This document shows, piece after piece, positions 17,248 to 25,472 of a stretch of 49,136 nucleotides of DNA; position 1 is the first letter of the stretch; each line of letters starts with the position of its first letter. The stretch lies in the IMG/VR virus record IMGVR_UViG_3300047560_000929, positions 1 through 49,136 of that record; one strand, given 5' to 3'. The notes below the pieces were generated by a model that had not been told where the DNA came from, did no database searches, and saw nothing but the letters and a program-made list of their open reading frames with translations. Both the position numbers and the translations under genes were made by a program. The DNA is from a virus.

Positions 17248-18233
17248 GGGTTCTCGTTACCGGTTCTGAAGGCAGCCTCATGCAGGCTGTAATACCAAAA
17301 CTAATCGATCAGGAATATGAAGTTGTTGGTGTTGACAACCTTGTTCGCTATGGTGAAAGGCTTGGTCGTGCTGGTGAAAATTATACTTTTGTGAAAGGTG
17401 ATTTGACTGATAGAGACTTTGTTAGCGTTCTTATGCGAGAACACAAGCCTCATCTTATCATTCAAGCGGCCGCTCGCATCTATGGCATAGGAGGTTTCAA
17501 TAGATATTGTGCTGACATTCTTGGGGAAGATATTACTCTACATAATAATATTCTTAAATCTGCTATTGATAATGGCGTCGAAAGAGTAGCCTATATTTCA
17601 TCTAGTATGGTCTACGAAAAGTGTGTGCAAGATGTGAATGTGCCTGTGACAGAAGATATGCCATTTGAGAATCTTGCTCCATTCACTGATTATGGTCTGA
17701 GCAAGTTTACTGGTGAGAGATTGTCTATGGCTTTCTCCAAGCAGTATGGTTTGGAATATACAATCTGGCGACCTTTCAATATTATTACACCATACGAGCG
17801 TTCTGAAGGTGAGATTGGAACATCACACGTTTTTGCCGACTTCATTAAGAACATTGTTCTGAATAAGTTGACTACCTTGCCTATCATTGGTGATGGATCT
17901 CAGATCAGATGCTTTACATGGATTGATGATGTGGCTGATGCTATTGCTTATCATTCATTTGATGAGATGACGCGCAATGAAATCTTCAATCTTGGTAATC
18001 CAGAACCAATTAGAATGACAAAGCTTGCTGAAATCATTCATGAGGAAGCTATGGAAATGGGACTGATACAGCCTTCTACTCTTGACTTTAAGACAGTTAG
18101 AAAGTATAATGATGATGTTTTGGTTCGTATTCCTAACGTGAATAAAGCCGATCTATATTTTGGCTGGAGAGCTGAAAGATCGGTAAGAGATAGTGTTAGG
18201 GAATGCCTGAGAGGTATTGCTAATGAATTATAA
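17244..18233 (+). CDS. NAD-dependent nucleotide-sugar epimerase/dehydratase (extended SDR)
   Basis: 329 residues. The Rossmann start is VLVTGSEGSLMQ (the usual TGxxGxxG is degenerate after the first glycines). Catalytic Ser in SSSMVYE, YGLSK supplies Tyr and Lys, and RPFNIITPYE is the substrate-loop motif. It works on a nucleotide sugar; epimerase, dehydratase or reductase cannot be decided here. Confidence 0.83.
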   Translation: MRVLVTGSEGSLMQAVIPKLIDQEYEVVGVDNLVRYGERLGRAGENYTFVKGDLTDRDFVSVLMREHKPHLIIQAAARIYGIGGFNRYCADILGEDITLHNNILKSAIDNGVERVAYISSSMVYEKCVQDVNVPVTEDMPFENLAPFTDYGLSKFTGERLSMAFSKQYGLEYTIWRPFNIITPYERSEGEIGTSHVFADFIKNIVLNKLTTLPIIGDGSQIRCFTWIDDVADAIAYHSFDEMTRNEIFNLGNPEPIRMTKLAEIIHEEAMEMGLIQPSTLDFKTVRKYNDDVLVRIPNVNKADLYFGWRAERSVRDSVRECLRGIANEL

Positions 18234-18807
18234 TTTTGTTCAAAGCGATAAGATAATTATAGATATTGGTTCAGGCCCACATCCAAAGCCTGATGCTACA
18301 GTTCTTATGGATGTTCACGAATGGCCTGGTGTAAGCGTCAAGCACGATCTTCATAACCTACCATATCCATTTCCTGATAATCATGCTGACAAAATTTATC
18401 TGGGCGATGTGATTGAACATCTTGTCTATCTGGCTGCACCACTAGTTCTCAAAGAGATACATCGTATTCTAAAGCCTGGTACTTATGTTGAGATTACTTG
18501 CCCAGATATGCTTTGGATCATGGAGCGTATTGTAAAGGGTGATTGGAAAGAAAAGACAGAAGGTATGGACTGGCTAAACATTCACGAAGATCCATGGGAT
18601 AATGCTATGGACTATATGTATGGCGGCTGGAGACATCCAGAAGAATTTAAAATTCCTGGTATGGGCCACATAAACGGTTTCTCTGAACAGTCTCTAACAA
18701 AGATGCTGCTTGATGCTGGCTTTGATAAGGTTGAGAGAGTACCAGATGAAAGAAACCCTGAAGGTGGTAGAGATGCTGTCCTCAAATTGCTTGCATGGAA
18801 AAATTAA
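18223..18807 (+). CDS. SAM-dependent methyltransferase (Methyltransf_11-like)
   Basis: 194 residues from the ATG at 18223 (an in-frame TTG lies two codons upstream). IIIDIGSGPHPKPDA is motif I, ADKIYLGDVIEHL and EIHRILKPGTYVEI are motifs II/III. Likely a sugar methyltransferase of the cassette. It overlaps the epimerase by 11 bases and the carbamoyltransferase by 1. Confidence 0.82.
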   Translation: MNYNFVQSDKIIIDIGSGPHPKPDATVLMDVHEWPGVSVKHDLHNLPYPFPDNHADKIYLGDVIEHLVYLAAPLVLKEIHRILKPGTYVEITCPDMLWIMERIVKGDWKEKTEGMDWLNIHEDPWDNAMDYMYGGWRHPEEFKIPGMGHINGFSEQSLTKMLLDAGFDKVERVPDERNPEGGRDAVLKLLAWKN

Positions 18808-20423
18808 TGTGGATTGAAACACCAGAACTATCTAAAAATCTACCAAACTTAGCCATACATGGGTCACATAATGCCTCTGTTGTTGTTGAAATTGGTGGTG
18901 AGATACTTGAAATCATAGAGTTCGAAAGGTTCTTCAATCAAAAGAACATTGGGTATTGCCAGTATATGGTGGCAGGTTCGCGTAAGTATGCGGCCGAATT
19001 GATACTTAAATATATCGAAAACAAATATAGTATATTCCAATTTGATAAGGTTCTGCACCAGCATTGCGAATCAAACGATGATGTGTTCACAACCGAAGTT
19101 CAGAAATACGAATACTATAAATTATTTCCTGCAAACGAATATCATGAGATGAAGCATCACGAGGCTCATGCCGCTGGTGCTTTCTATCAATCACCATATG
19201 ATGATGCTATAGCTGTATCATTCGATGGTGGTGGTAATGATGGTTTCTTTAACATCTATCGCTGTAATAGGGAAAATGGTCTAGCTCTTATCGAAAAGTT
19301 TGATATTGACCTTGGTTTTCCATATATGGTCTTTGGTGATTATATCAAAGATATTCGTAGAGAACCATCATTATCAATAGGTAATCTTGTTTATGCTGGT
19401 AAGATACTTGGCTATCAGTCATATGGTCAATGTGTACCTGAATGGTATGATGCTTTCAAAGAGTTTTATCTAGCCAAACCTAGAGGTCCTACCTATGAAA
19501 GTCTACTCGACATTCTAGGTGAAAAGATTGGTCTAAAGTTTGATGGTGATAATCGCTTCGAAGGTGAGACAGCTTATAATGTAGCTGCTACCTCACAAAA
19601 AGTATTTGAAGACCTGTTCTTTGAAATTGCTGGCATGATACTATATAAGTATCAACTACCAATCTGTCTTGCTGGTGGTTGTGCTTTGAATATTGTTCTC
19701 AATACTAGAATTAGAAATGAGTTAAAACTGCCAGTCTTTGTTGGGCCTGCACCTAGTGATTGTGGTATTGCCACAGGCATGATGCTACATTGTTTGAAGC
19801 CAACTGTGCAATATGATGTTTCATATCTAGGTATACCGGCTGTTGATAAGTATATGCTGCCTAGAGAGATTGAAAAGAGGCGAGGTGAACGTGTATCTGT
19901 TGATTGTATAGTCAACGATCTATATGCCGATAAGATTATTGGTGTTGTTCAATCTAACTCTGAGCATGGGCCTCGTGCGCTCGGCAACCGTAGCATTATC
20001 TGTTCACCTCTCAATCCTAATATGAAAGACATATTGAACGCTAAGGTCAAAGACAGAGAGTTTTATAGGCCATTTGCACCTATCGTTAAGTTAGAAAATG
20101 TGTCAGAATATTTCGAATGGAATGAAAGCAGTGAGTTCATGTCTTTCTGCCCAAAAGTAAAAGATAAGTATAGAGATGTTCTACCATCAATCACTCACGT
20201 TGATGGTACAGCTAGGGTTCAGACCATTACTGAAAAGAAGAACCCATTGCTATATCGTATGCTAACTCTTTTTGAAGAAAGAACCGGTGTTGGTGTTCTT
20301 ATCAACACAAGCTTTAATCTGAACGGTAAACCTATTCTATCATCTTATGCTGATGCCTTTGAGGTGTTTGATAAGACGCAGATGGATTGCCTATATCTTG
20401 ATGGATTCTATTTTACAAAATGA
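18807..20423 (+). CDS. O-carbamoyltransferase, NodU/CmcH/TobZ family
   Basis: 538 residues from the ATG at 18807 (TAATG); an ATG at 18795 is possible. The N-terminal Kae1-like domain carries GSHNAS and the metal-binding KHHEAHAAGAFY; DGGGNDG and GGCALN follow; the C-terminal YrdC-like region has HGPRALGNRSI and LINTSFNLNGKPI. The family forms carbamoyl-adenylate from carbamoyl phosphate and ATP and transfers the carbamoyl group to a sugar hydroxyl, as on Nod factors and tobramycin. A carbamoylated glycan is the inferred product. Confidence 0.9.
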   Translation: MWIETPELSKNLPNLAIHGSHNASVVVEIGGEILEIIEFERFFNQKNIGYCQYMVAGSRKYAAELILKYIENKYSIFQFDKVLHQHCESNDDVFTTEVQKYEYYKLFPANEYHEMKHHEAHAAGAFYQSPYDDAIAVSFDGGGNDGFFNIYRCNRENGLALIEKFDIDLGFPYMVFGDYIKDIRREPSLSIGNLVYAGKILGYQSYGQCVPEWYDAFKEFYLAKPRGPTYESLLDILGEKIGLKFDGDNRFEGETAYNVAATSQKVFEDLFFEIAGMILYKYQLPICLAGGCALNIVLNTRIRNELKLPVFVGPAPSDCGIATGMMLHCLKPTVQYDVSYLGIPAVDKYMLPREIEKRRGERVSVDCIVNDLYADKIIGVVQSNSEHGPRALGNRSIICSPLNPNMKDILNAKVKDREFYRPFAPIVKLENVSEYFEWNESSEFMSFCPKVKDKYRDVLPSITHVDGTARVQTITEKKNPLLYRMLTLFEERTGVGVLINTSFNLNGKPILSSYADAFEVFDKTQMDCLYLDGFYFTK

Positions 20424-22114
20424 AGAAGAACAACTTTACATTAGTGACAGGTCTGTGGGATCTTGGTCGTGATAAGCTTTCTGATTTTGGTCGTTCATTT
20501 GATCATTATCTAGGCTGCTTTGATAAGCTTCTCAGTCTTCCATATAACATAGTTGTGTGGGTACCTGAATCCCTAAACTCTTACATATCTGTTCGTCGCA
20601 GTTCTATGAACACCAGAATCTTCAACAAAGAGCTAGAAGATTTTGAGAAGTGGTTTGAATACTATGACACGGTGCAGAAGATAAGGCAGGATCCTGAATG
20701 GTATAATCAGGCCGATTGGCTATCTAAATCTCCTCAGGCCAAACTGAAGTATTATAATCCTATCGTTATGTCGAAGTTCTTTATGGTGAATGATACGACG
20801 ATACACAATCCTTTTGGTAGTGATTATTTCTTTTGGATTGATGGTGGTCTAACCAATACTGTACCTATCGAAACTATTGCTAATGTAGAGAAGCTGCCTT
20901 GGTATATGAAAGAGATAGACGATAAGTTTTTGTTTCTTTCTTTCCCTTATGAAACTCAAAGCGAGGTTCATGGATTCAAGGCTGATAAGTTCAACGAATA
21001 CTGCGGTGAGAAATCACAGTATGTATGCCGAGGTGGTTTCTTTGGCGGCCATAAGAGTAAAATAAACTCTCTCAATGGTGAATATATCTCATGTATGAAA
21101 TCTTCTCTGAACGAAGGTTTTATGGGCACGGAAGAGAACTATCACACCATACTAGCATATAAGAATCCAGATATTATTCATAGATTTGAATTGGAATCTA
21201 ATGGGTTAGTCTATAAGTTCTTTGAACATCTTGGCACCATCGACAACACCGAGAGAAACAACACAACCATCATACCATACAAGAAGACAAAGAACATAGA
21301 AGATATTAAGACTTCTCTTTATGTTCTGACATATAATAGCCCAGATCAATTCAAGGCTCTTGTAGAATCTTATCTGTATAGTGATCCAGATTTTATTAGT
21401 ATGACGAGAAAGATATTGGTAGACAACTCTACCGATTACTCACACTATCAGAGATACAATGATCTCTGCAAGAAGTATGATTTCGAGCATATCAAGAAAG
21501 AAGAGAATATAGGTATCTGTGGTGGTCGACAGTTTGTGGCCGAACACTTCAATGAATCCGACAGTGAGTATTACATCTTTCTTGAAGATGATATGACATT
21601 ACATACACCTATAACAGCGATATGCGGTCAAGGTTATGAAACATATACCGATCAACTCTATCGCAAATCTCTTGCCATTATACACAAAGAACGATATGAT
21701 TTTCTGAAGCTCACATTCTCTGAGTTTTATGGATCGAATGATGTTCAGTGGGCATGGTATAATATACCTCAGACTATCAGAGATGAATTTTTCCCTGATC
21801 ACCCAAATCTTCCTGAAGAGGGTTTTGGAGATGATGTGCCTAAGATTATACCAACAAAGAAGAAGAGATATAAAGGGCTATCATACTTTGAAGGTGAATA
21901 TTACTACTGTAACTGGCCTCTTTGGGTTTCTCGCGCAGGCAATAGAAAGATATTCTTGGATATAAAATGGAACAGACCATACGAACAAACATGGATGAGC
22001 AACGTCTTTCAGCTTCAGAAGAAAGGCTTAGTGAGATCGGCAGTTTTAGGTTTGAGCCCTATCAATCACGTCCGATTCGACTATTATCCAGCAGAAGATC
22101 GGATAGAATCGTGA
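20420..22114 (+). CDS. Two-domain glycosyltransferase (HtrL/YibB-like plus GT2-like)
   Basis: 564 residues. The first ~280 residues begin FTLVTGLWDLGRDKL and contain YFFWIDGGL, matching HtrL/YibB (WlaTC-like) proteins. From about residue 300 a second domain begins (TSLYVLTYNSPDQFKALVES) with EENIGICGGRQF and the metal site YIFLEDDMTLH of GT2 enzymes. The fusion could add two successive sugars. It overlaps both neighbours by 4 bases. Confidence 0.75.
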   Translation: MKKNNFTLVTGLWDLGRDKLSDFGRSFDHYLGCFDKLLSLPYNIVVWVPESLNSYISVRRSSMNTRIFNKELEDFEKWFEYYDTVQKIRQDPEWYNQADWLSKSPQAKLKYYNPIVMSKFFMVNDTTIHNPFGSDYFFWIDGGLTNTVPIETIANVEKLPWYMKEIDDKFLFLSFPYETQSEVHGFKADKFNEYCGEKSQYVCRGGFFGGHKSKINSLNGEYISCMKSSLNEGFMGTEENYHTILAYKNPDIIHRFELESNGLVYKFFEHLGTIDNTERNNTTIIPYKKTKNIEDIKTSLYVLTYNSPDQFKALVESYLYSDPDFISMTRKILVDNSTDYSHYQRYNDLCKKYDFEHIKKEENIGICGGRQFVAEHFNESDSEYYIFLEDDMTLHTPITAICGQGYETYTDQLYRKSLAIIHKERYDFLKLTFSEFYGSNDVQWAWYNIPQTIRDEFFPDHPNLPEEGFGDDVPKIIPTKKKRYKGLSYFEGEYYYCNWPLWVSRAGNRKIFLDIKWNRPYEQTWMSNVFQLQKKGLVRSAVLGLSPINHVRFDYYPAEDRIES

Positions 22115-22866
22115 AGCATTTCGTCGTGACAGGTGCCAGTGGTTACATTGGTTCTCATATGTGCTATGAATTACGACAGGCTTATCCTGATTGTAAGATT
22201 ACAGCCATAGATATGGTTTTAAAAAACAAATTAGTTCACCTCTACGATGAATTTTATATACACGATCTATCTAAAACACAGATGTCCGTCTTGCATGATA
22301 AACCTGATTGTGTATTTCATTTTGCATCTTTAGCTTCTGTTCCTGAAGGTGAAGAAAATCCATATCTATATTACTATAATAACATTAACAGTTCTATTAA
22401 ATTGATCGATGAAGCCATCTATTATGGTGTTAAAAACTTCATCTTCTCTAGTTCTTGTGCTGTATATGGTTCGGTTAATGGGTTCATAAACGAAAGTGTG
22501 ACCAAGAATCCGCAGAGTGTGTATGCGAAGACTAAGAGTATTGTAGAAGATATACTGCTTGCAGCCGAGTTGAAAGGTGTCAGGCCAGGTATTCTTAGAT
22601 ACTTTAATGCAGCAGGTAGGAATGTTGAGGCTGGACTATACGAAGAACATGAGCCTGAAACACACCTCTTGCCAAATATAATGAAGTCCGATACCATTAA
22701 GATATATGGTAACGATTATAATACTCCAGATGGTACGGCTGTTAGAGACTATATACATGTGGTAGATATATGTCAGGCTCATATCAGAGCATATGAATAT
22801 ATGGAACAGAATGATAAAGGAATTATCTGTAACTTAGGAACAGGTAAAGGGTTCTTGACATTGTGA
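22111..22866 (+). CDS. GalE-like nucleotide-sugar 4-epimerase, frameshifted before its C-terminus
   Basis: 251 residues from the GTG at 22111, which overlaps the previous stop; the longer upstream frame (from 21967) lies wholly inside the previous gene. Rossmann motif VTGASGYIGSH, SSSCAVYG and the catalytic YAKTK are intact, followed by RYFNAAG and AVRDYIHVVDI. The frame stops right after NLGTGKG, where GalE proteins normally have about 60 more residues. Those residues are present in another frame (22851-23030). Either a mutation, a sequencing error or a recoding site; activity is doubtful if the product ends here. Confidence 0.8.
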   Translation: MKHFVVTGASGYIGSHMCYELRQAYPDCKITAIDMVLKNKLVHLYDEFYIHDLSKTQMSVLHDKPDCVFHFASLASVPEGEENPYLYYYNNINSSIKLIDEAIYYGVKNFIFSSSCAVYGSVNGFINESVTKNPQSVYAKTKSIVEDILLAAELKGVRPGILRYFNAAGRNVEAGLYEEHEPETHLLPNIMKSDTIKIYGNDYNTPDGTAVRDYIHVVDICQAHIRAYEYMEQNDKGIICNLGTGKGFLTL

Positions 22867-23030
22867 ATCAAGTTCGCGATCTGACAGGGAAACAAATAGA
22901 TGTTGAATATCACGGAAGAAGAAATGGTGACGTTGACCGTTTGGTATCTGATGTTGGAAGAATGTTGGGCGTATTGACATTTACACCAAAACATGATATA
23001 AAGTCTATAATCAACTCTTTAATGGTATAA
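22851..23030 (+). pseudogene. Out-of-frame C-terminus of the GalE-like epimerase
   Basis: From 22851 a second frame reads VLDIVNQVRDLTGKQIDVEY and later GDVDRLVSDVGRM and LTFTPKHDIKSIINSL, the expected end of a GalE-type epimerase. It has no ribosome site or ATG of its own at its start. Joining needs a -1 shift around GGTAAAGGG (22843-22851). Two residues normally found between KG and VLD seem to be missing, which would fit a 7-base deletion. Confidence 0.75.
22974..23002 (+). promoter_or_regulatory. Consensus promoter (TTGACA-N17-TATAAA)
   Basis: TTGACA (22974-22979) and TATAAA (22997-23002) lie inside the epimerase C-terminal frame, about 60 bases before the next gene. Confidence 0.6.
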
Positions 23031-23033
23031 ATA
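23026..23033 (+). promoter_or_regulatory. T4-type late promoter motif TATAAATA
   Basis: TATAAATA lies 26 bases before the ATG at 23060, with AAAGGAG in between. It overlaps the stop codon of the epimerase remnant. Confidence 0.55.
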
Positions 23034-23059
23034 ATAAGTTAGTCAAAGGAGATAATATA

Positions 23060-23422
23060 ATGGATAATATGTTAATTGGTGGTGGTCTTTTAATTGCATC
23101 GTTAGTGTTTCTATACTATGCTTTCAGAAAGAAGCCAGAAACTAGTGTTAGCGTAACAGTTAACGCAGTAAATGATCAGATTACGGATGCTGTGACACAA
23201 GTTCAGCCTGCAACTGACACAACAACTCAGACAGAAACAACAAAGGTAGAAGAAATGGTAAAGACTGTTCAACCAAAGGCCGAAAAGCCTGCCGCCGCAA
23301 AACCAGCTGCAAAGCCTGCTGCTAAGAAGGCTCCTGCTAAGAAGGCGGCCGCCAAGCCTGCTGCACCTGCTGCACCAGCTAAGAAGCCTGCTGCTAAGAA
23401 GACTCCTGCTAAGAAGGCCTAA
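23060..23422 (+). CDS. Membrane-anchored protein with histone-H1-like tail
   Basis: 120 residues. One transmembrane helix (about 4-21, MLIGGGLLIASLVFLYYAF) is followed by a Thr/Gln/Val-rich linker and a C-terminal tail of about 50 residues made of AAKP/AAKK/APAKK repeats, like bacterial histone-H1-like proteins. The tail is very basic and should bind nucleic acid or acidic lipid. A tRNA gene starts 7 bases downstream. Confidence 0.75.
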   Translation: MDNMLIGGGLLIASLVFLYYAFRKKPETSVSVTVNAVNDQITDAVTQVQPATDTTTQTETTKVEEMVKTVQPKAEKPAAAKPAAKPAAKKAPAKKAAAKPAAPAAPAKKPAAKKTPAKKA

Positions 23423-23428
23423 TAAATC

Positions 23429-23503
23429 GCGGGCGTGGTATAAGGGTTGTGCCCTAGCCTTCCAAGCTAGTGAAGACCAGTTCGAGTCTGGCCGTCCGCT
23501 CCA
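23429..23503 (+). tRNA. tRNA-Gly (TCC)
   Basis: Acceptor GCGGGCG pairs with CGTCCGC, one G-T; anticodon stem CTAGC/GCTAG around CTTCCAA; T loop TTCGAGT; CCA encoded. It sits alone between protein genes, away from the two tRNA arrays. Confidence 0.9.
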
Positions 23504-23515
23504 AAGGAGAAACAC

Positions 23516-23782
23516 ATGCGTAGCATTTTAATTGCAATCAGTGTTTTAGCTATGACCGGATCTGCTCTCGCGGATCCGGTCTATCGACATAGAACACCAC
23601 CTCGTCATCACCATCAGCATAATGTTATGCCTTGGGTTGCAGGTGCTATAGGTCTTGGTGTATTAGGCGCATTGACTTATGATCAGTGGGGTCGCCCTGT
23701 TCGCAGGCGCGAATGTTGGGACGAATATGTTGGTTACGACTATCGTGGTCGACCAATGTATGAGAGAGTGTGTAACTACTAA
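23516..23782 (+). CDS. Secreted glycine-zipper-type small protein
   Basis: 88 residues. A signal peptide (about 1-19, ending ALAD) is followed by a His-rich stretch, a Gly-zipper-like hydrophobic helix (WVAGAIGLGVLGALTY) and a C-terminal Tyr/Arg-rich part with two Cys. It is like small periplasmic proteins common in rhizobia. Function unknown. Confidence 0.75.
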   Translation: MRSILIAISVLAMTGSALADPVYRHRTPPRHHHQHNVMPWVAGAIGLGVLGALTYDQWGRPVRRRECWDEYVGYDYRGRPMYERVCNY

Positions 23783-23796
23783 TCGGAGATTATATT

Positions 23797-23994
23797 ATGT
23801 CAGAAGGTGAAACTAGCTACAAGATTGAAGTTCTCGAAGTAGTCGATAATGAAGATGGATCTTGCCGTGTTGTATTTGATCTCGACCATTCAGCAATCAT
23901 AAAGTTTGCTAAGATCGGTTTGTTGCAGACCTTAATTGATGCTGCAAAGTTGGCTGAATTGCAACACGGTGTAGATACTGATGTAGGATGTTGA
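23797..23994 (+). CDS. Hypothetical small protein
   Basis: 65 residues with an acidic N-terminal beta region (YKIEVLEVVDNEDGSCRVVF) and a C-terminal helix. A ribosome site (CGGAGA) precedes the ATG. No family recognised. It is one base apart from the next gene, so probably co-translated. Confidence 0.7.
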   Translation: MSEGETSYKIEVLEVVDNEDGSCRVVFDLDHSAIIKFAKIGLLQTLIDAAKLAELQHGVDTDVGC

Positions 23995-23995
23995 A

Positions 23996-24673
23996 ATGAA
24001 AGTTTATATTGGTAAGTATCCTCATTGGTGGACAACCCATAACTTTGAAAAGTGGCTTCTCGAAAAGTGTCATAAGAAGCCATACTGGCAGGTTGAAGAT
24101 GAAGAATACACAAGCTTCGACCATGCCGTAGAATGGGCCTGTGATAAGTGGCAGGTTGTTTTAAATGCGACTGTCAACAAGCTATTTCAAAAGCGCAAGA
24201 TCAAGGTGCGAATTGATGAATATGATGTGTGGTCGATGGATCATACTCTCGCACATATCATTCATCCAATGCTAATCAAGTTAAAAGAGCAGAAGCATGG
24301 TAATCCTTGGACAGATGACGAGGATGTACCTGAGCATCTGCGTTCTACCGCGGCGCCGCCTCTGACAGAAGACCAGAAGATGACCGGTAGCACCGATGAC
24401 AACTTTGAAAAGCGTTGGAATTGGATCATGGATGAAATGATCTGGTCATTTGGTACTTTCGTTGATGATGAATGGGATGATCAGTTCTATACTGGTAAAG
24501 CCGACTGGCAATGGAAGAAGATTGAAGAAGGTGATAATAAAGGTCTAAGTCAGATGATTACAGGACCGGATCACACTTACATGATTGATACTGAAGGTTT
24601 GAAAGCCGCCGAGGATCGTCGTATGAATGGTCTTCGCTTGTTCGCTAAGTATTATAGAGCTTTGTGGGATTGA
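23996..24673 (+). CDS. Conserved phage protein of unknown function
   Basis: 225 residues, unusually rich in Trp and acidic residues (MKVYIGKYPHWWTTHNFEKW, EKRWNWIMDEMIWSF). The start resembles a protein seen in several T4-like phages of cyanobacteria and rhizobia. No signal peptide or membrane segment. Function unknown. Confidence 0.75.
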   Translation: MKVYIGKYPHWWTTHNFEKWLLEKCHKKPYWQVEDEEYTSFDHAVEWACDKWQVVLNATVNKLFQKRKIKVRIDEYDVWSMDHTLAHIIHPMLIKLKEQKHGNPWTDDEDVPEHLRSTAAPPLTEDQKMTGSTDDNFEKRWNWIMDEMIWSFGTFVDDEWDDQFYTGKADWQWKKIEEGDNKGLSQMITGPDHTYMIDTEGLKAAEDRRMNGLRLFAKYYRALWD

Positions 24674-24674
24674 T

Positions 24675-24941
24675 ATGATAATCTGTAGCTGTTGTAATAA
24701 GCAACACAAACCAATATTTGAAGATAATGAAACTCAAGGCATAGAATGTTCAGCCGAGATATATTATGATATGTCAGGCAAACTATTGCTCGCAGGTTTC
24801 TACGGCTCAACTGTAGCAGATGGCCATCTGTATGAAGTATTGACAAACACATACAAAGATGGTATCATATGTGATTCCTGTATCAAAGCAGGTCTGGAAA
24901 ACTTTCACTTCAAACTAATCTCAACTGACAACTATTTCTGA
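24675..24941 (+). CDS. Small protein with CxxC pairs
   Basis: 88 residues from the ATG at 24675; a longer reading from 24627 overlaps the previous gene and lacks support. CSCC near the N-terminus and CDSC near residue 70 could hold a zinc ion. The rest is beta-rich. Function unknown. Confidence 0.65.
   Translation: MIICSCCNKQHKPIFEDNETQGIECSAEIYYDMSGKLLLAGFYGSTVADGHLYEVLTNTYKDGIICDSCIKAGLENFHFKLISTDNYF
24840..24868 (+). promoter_or_regulatory. Possible internal promoter (TTGACA-N17-TATCAT)
   Basis: A full -35 box and a five-of-six -10 box at the ideal spacing, about 85 bases upstream of the gene at 24950 that leads into DNA polymerase. Confidence 0.4.
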
Positions 24942-24949
24942 AAGGATAT

Positions 24950-25168
24950 ATGATGACGAAGAATTGGGAACACGGGCTCAAGATTCTTGAGACTCAGTTC
25001 AAACAGCGCGCCTATGATGGTAAGTGGGAACGTATCGCAAGGATCGTTGACTTCGATAACAAGTATACCTACAGCACCGAATCCGGTAGCAAGGTGACTT
25101 TGATCCCTGAGAAGTGGGTCACCCTCGGCGTTTATGACTACATGCTGGAATTTGAAGATGGCATCTAA
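24950..25168 (+). CDS. Hypothetical small protein
   Basis: 72 residues; ATG at 24950 or 24953, with AAAGGA upstream. Mixed alpha/beta sequence with several aromatic residues. It overlaps the following Sm-like gene by 11 bases and belongs to the DNA polymerase transcription unit. No family recognised. Confidence 0.65.
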   Translation: MMTKNWEHGLKILETQFKQRAYDGKWERIARIVDFDNKYTYSTESGSKVTLIPEKWVTLGVYDYMLEFEDGI

Positions 25169-25472
25169 TCTAAAGATCGTAAAACTCATCAATGGGCAAG
25201 AATTGCTGGGTGAGATTGTGGCCGAGACAGACTCTAACATCTCTATTAAGAATCCAGTCCGTGTTGTCACCGTACCGTCAAAGACCTCGCCAAATATGCC
25301 TACTGTTGGCTTTGCACCTTGGGCTGAATGGTCAGAAGAAAAAGACTTTACAATTCACAAGGCCCATGTTATAGTATCAATGAAGCCGATACAGGAGTTT
25401 GTCAATCAGTATAACTCTATGTTTGGTGGCATTGTTGCACCTTCATCTAAACTTATTATGCCAGGATCGTAA
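25158..25472 (+). CDS. Sm/Lsm-like small beta protein
   Basis: 104 residues from the ATG at 25158. The N-terminal half (IVKLINGQELLGEIVAETD followed by SISIKNPVRVV-like strands) has the strand pattern and central Gly of the Sm fold, known from cyanophages and their hosts. RNA binding is possible but not shown. Its stop overlaps the DNA polymerase start (TAATG). Confidence 0.6.
   Translation: MASNLKIVKLINGQELLGEIVAETDSNISIKNPVRVVTVPSKTSPNMPTVGFAPWAEWSEEKDFTIHKAHVIVSMKPIQEFVNQYNSMFGGIVAPSSKLIMPGS

Noticed and set aside
22843-22852. Programmed -1 frameshift site in the epimerase
   Set aside because: No X-XXY-YYZ heptamer in the reading phase and no clear downstream stimulator; an indel is more likely.
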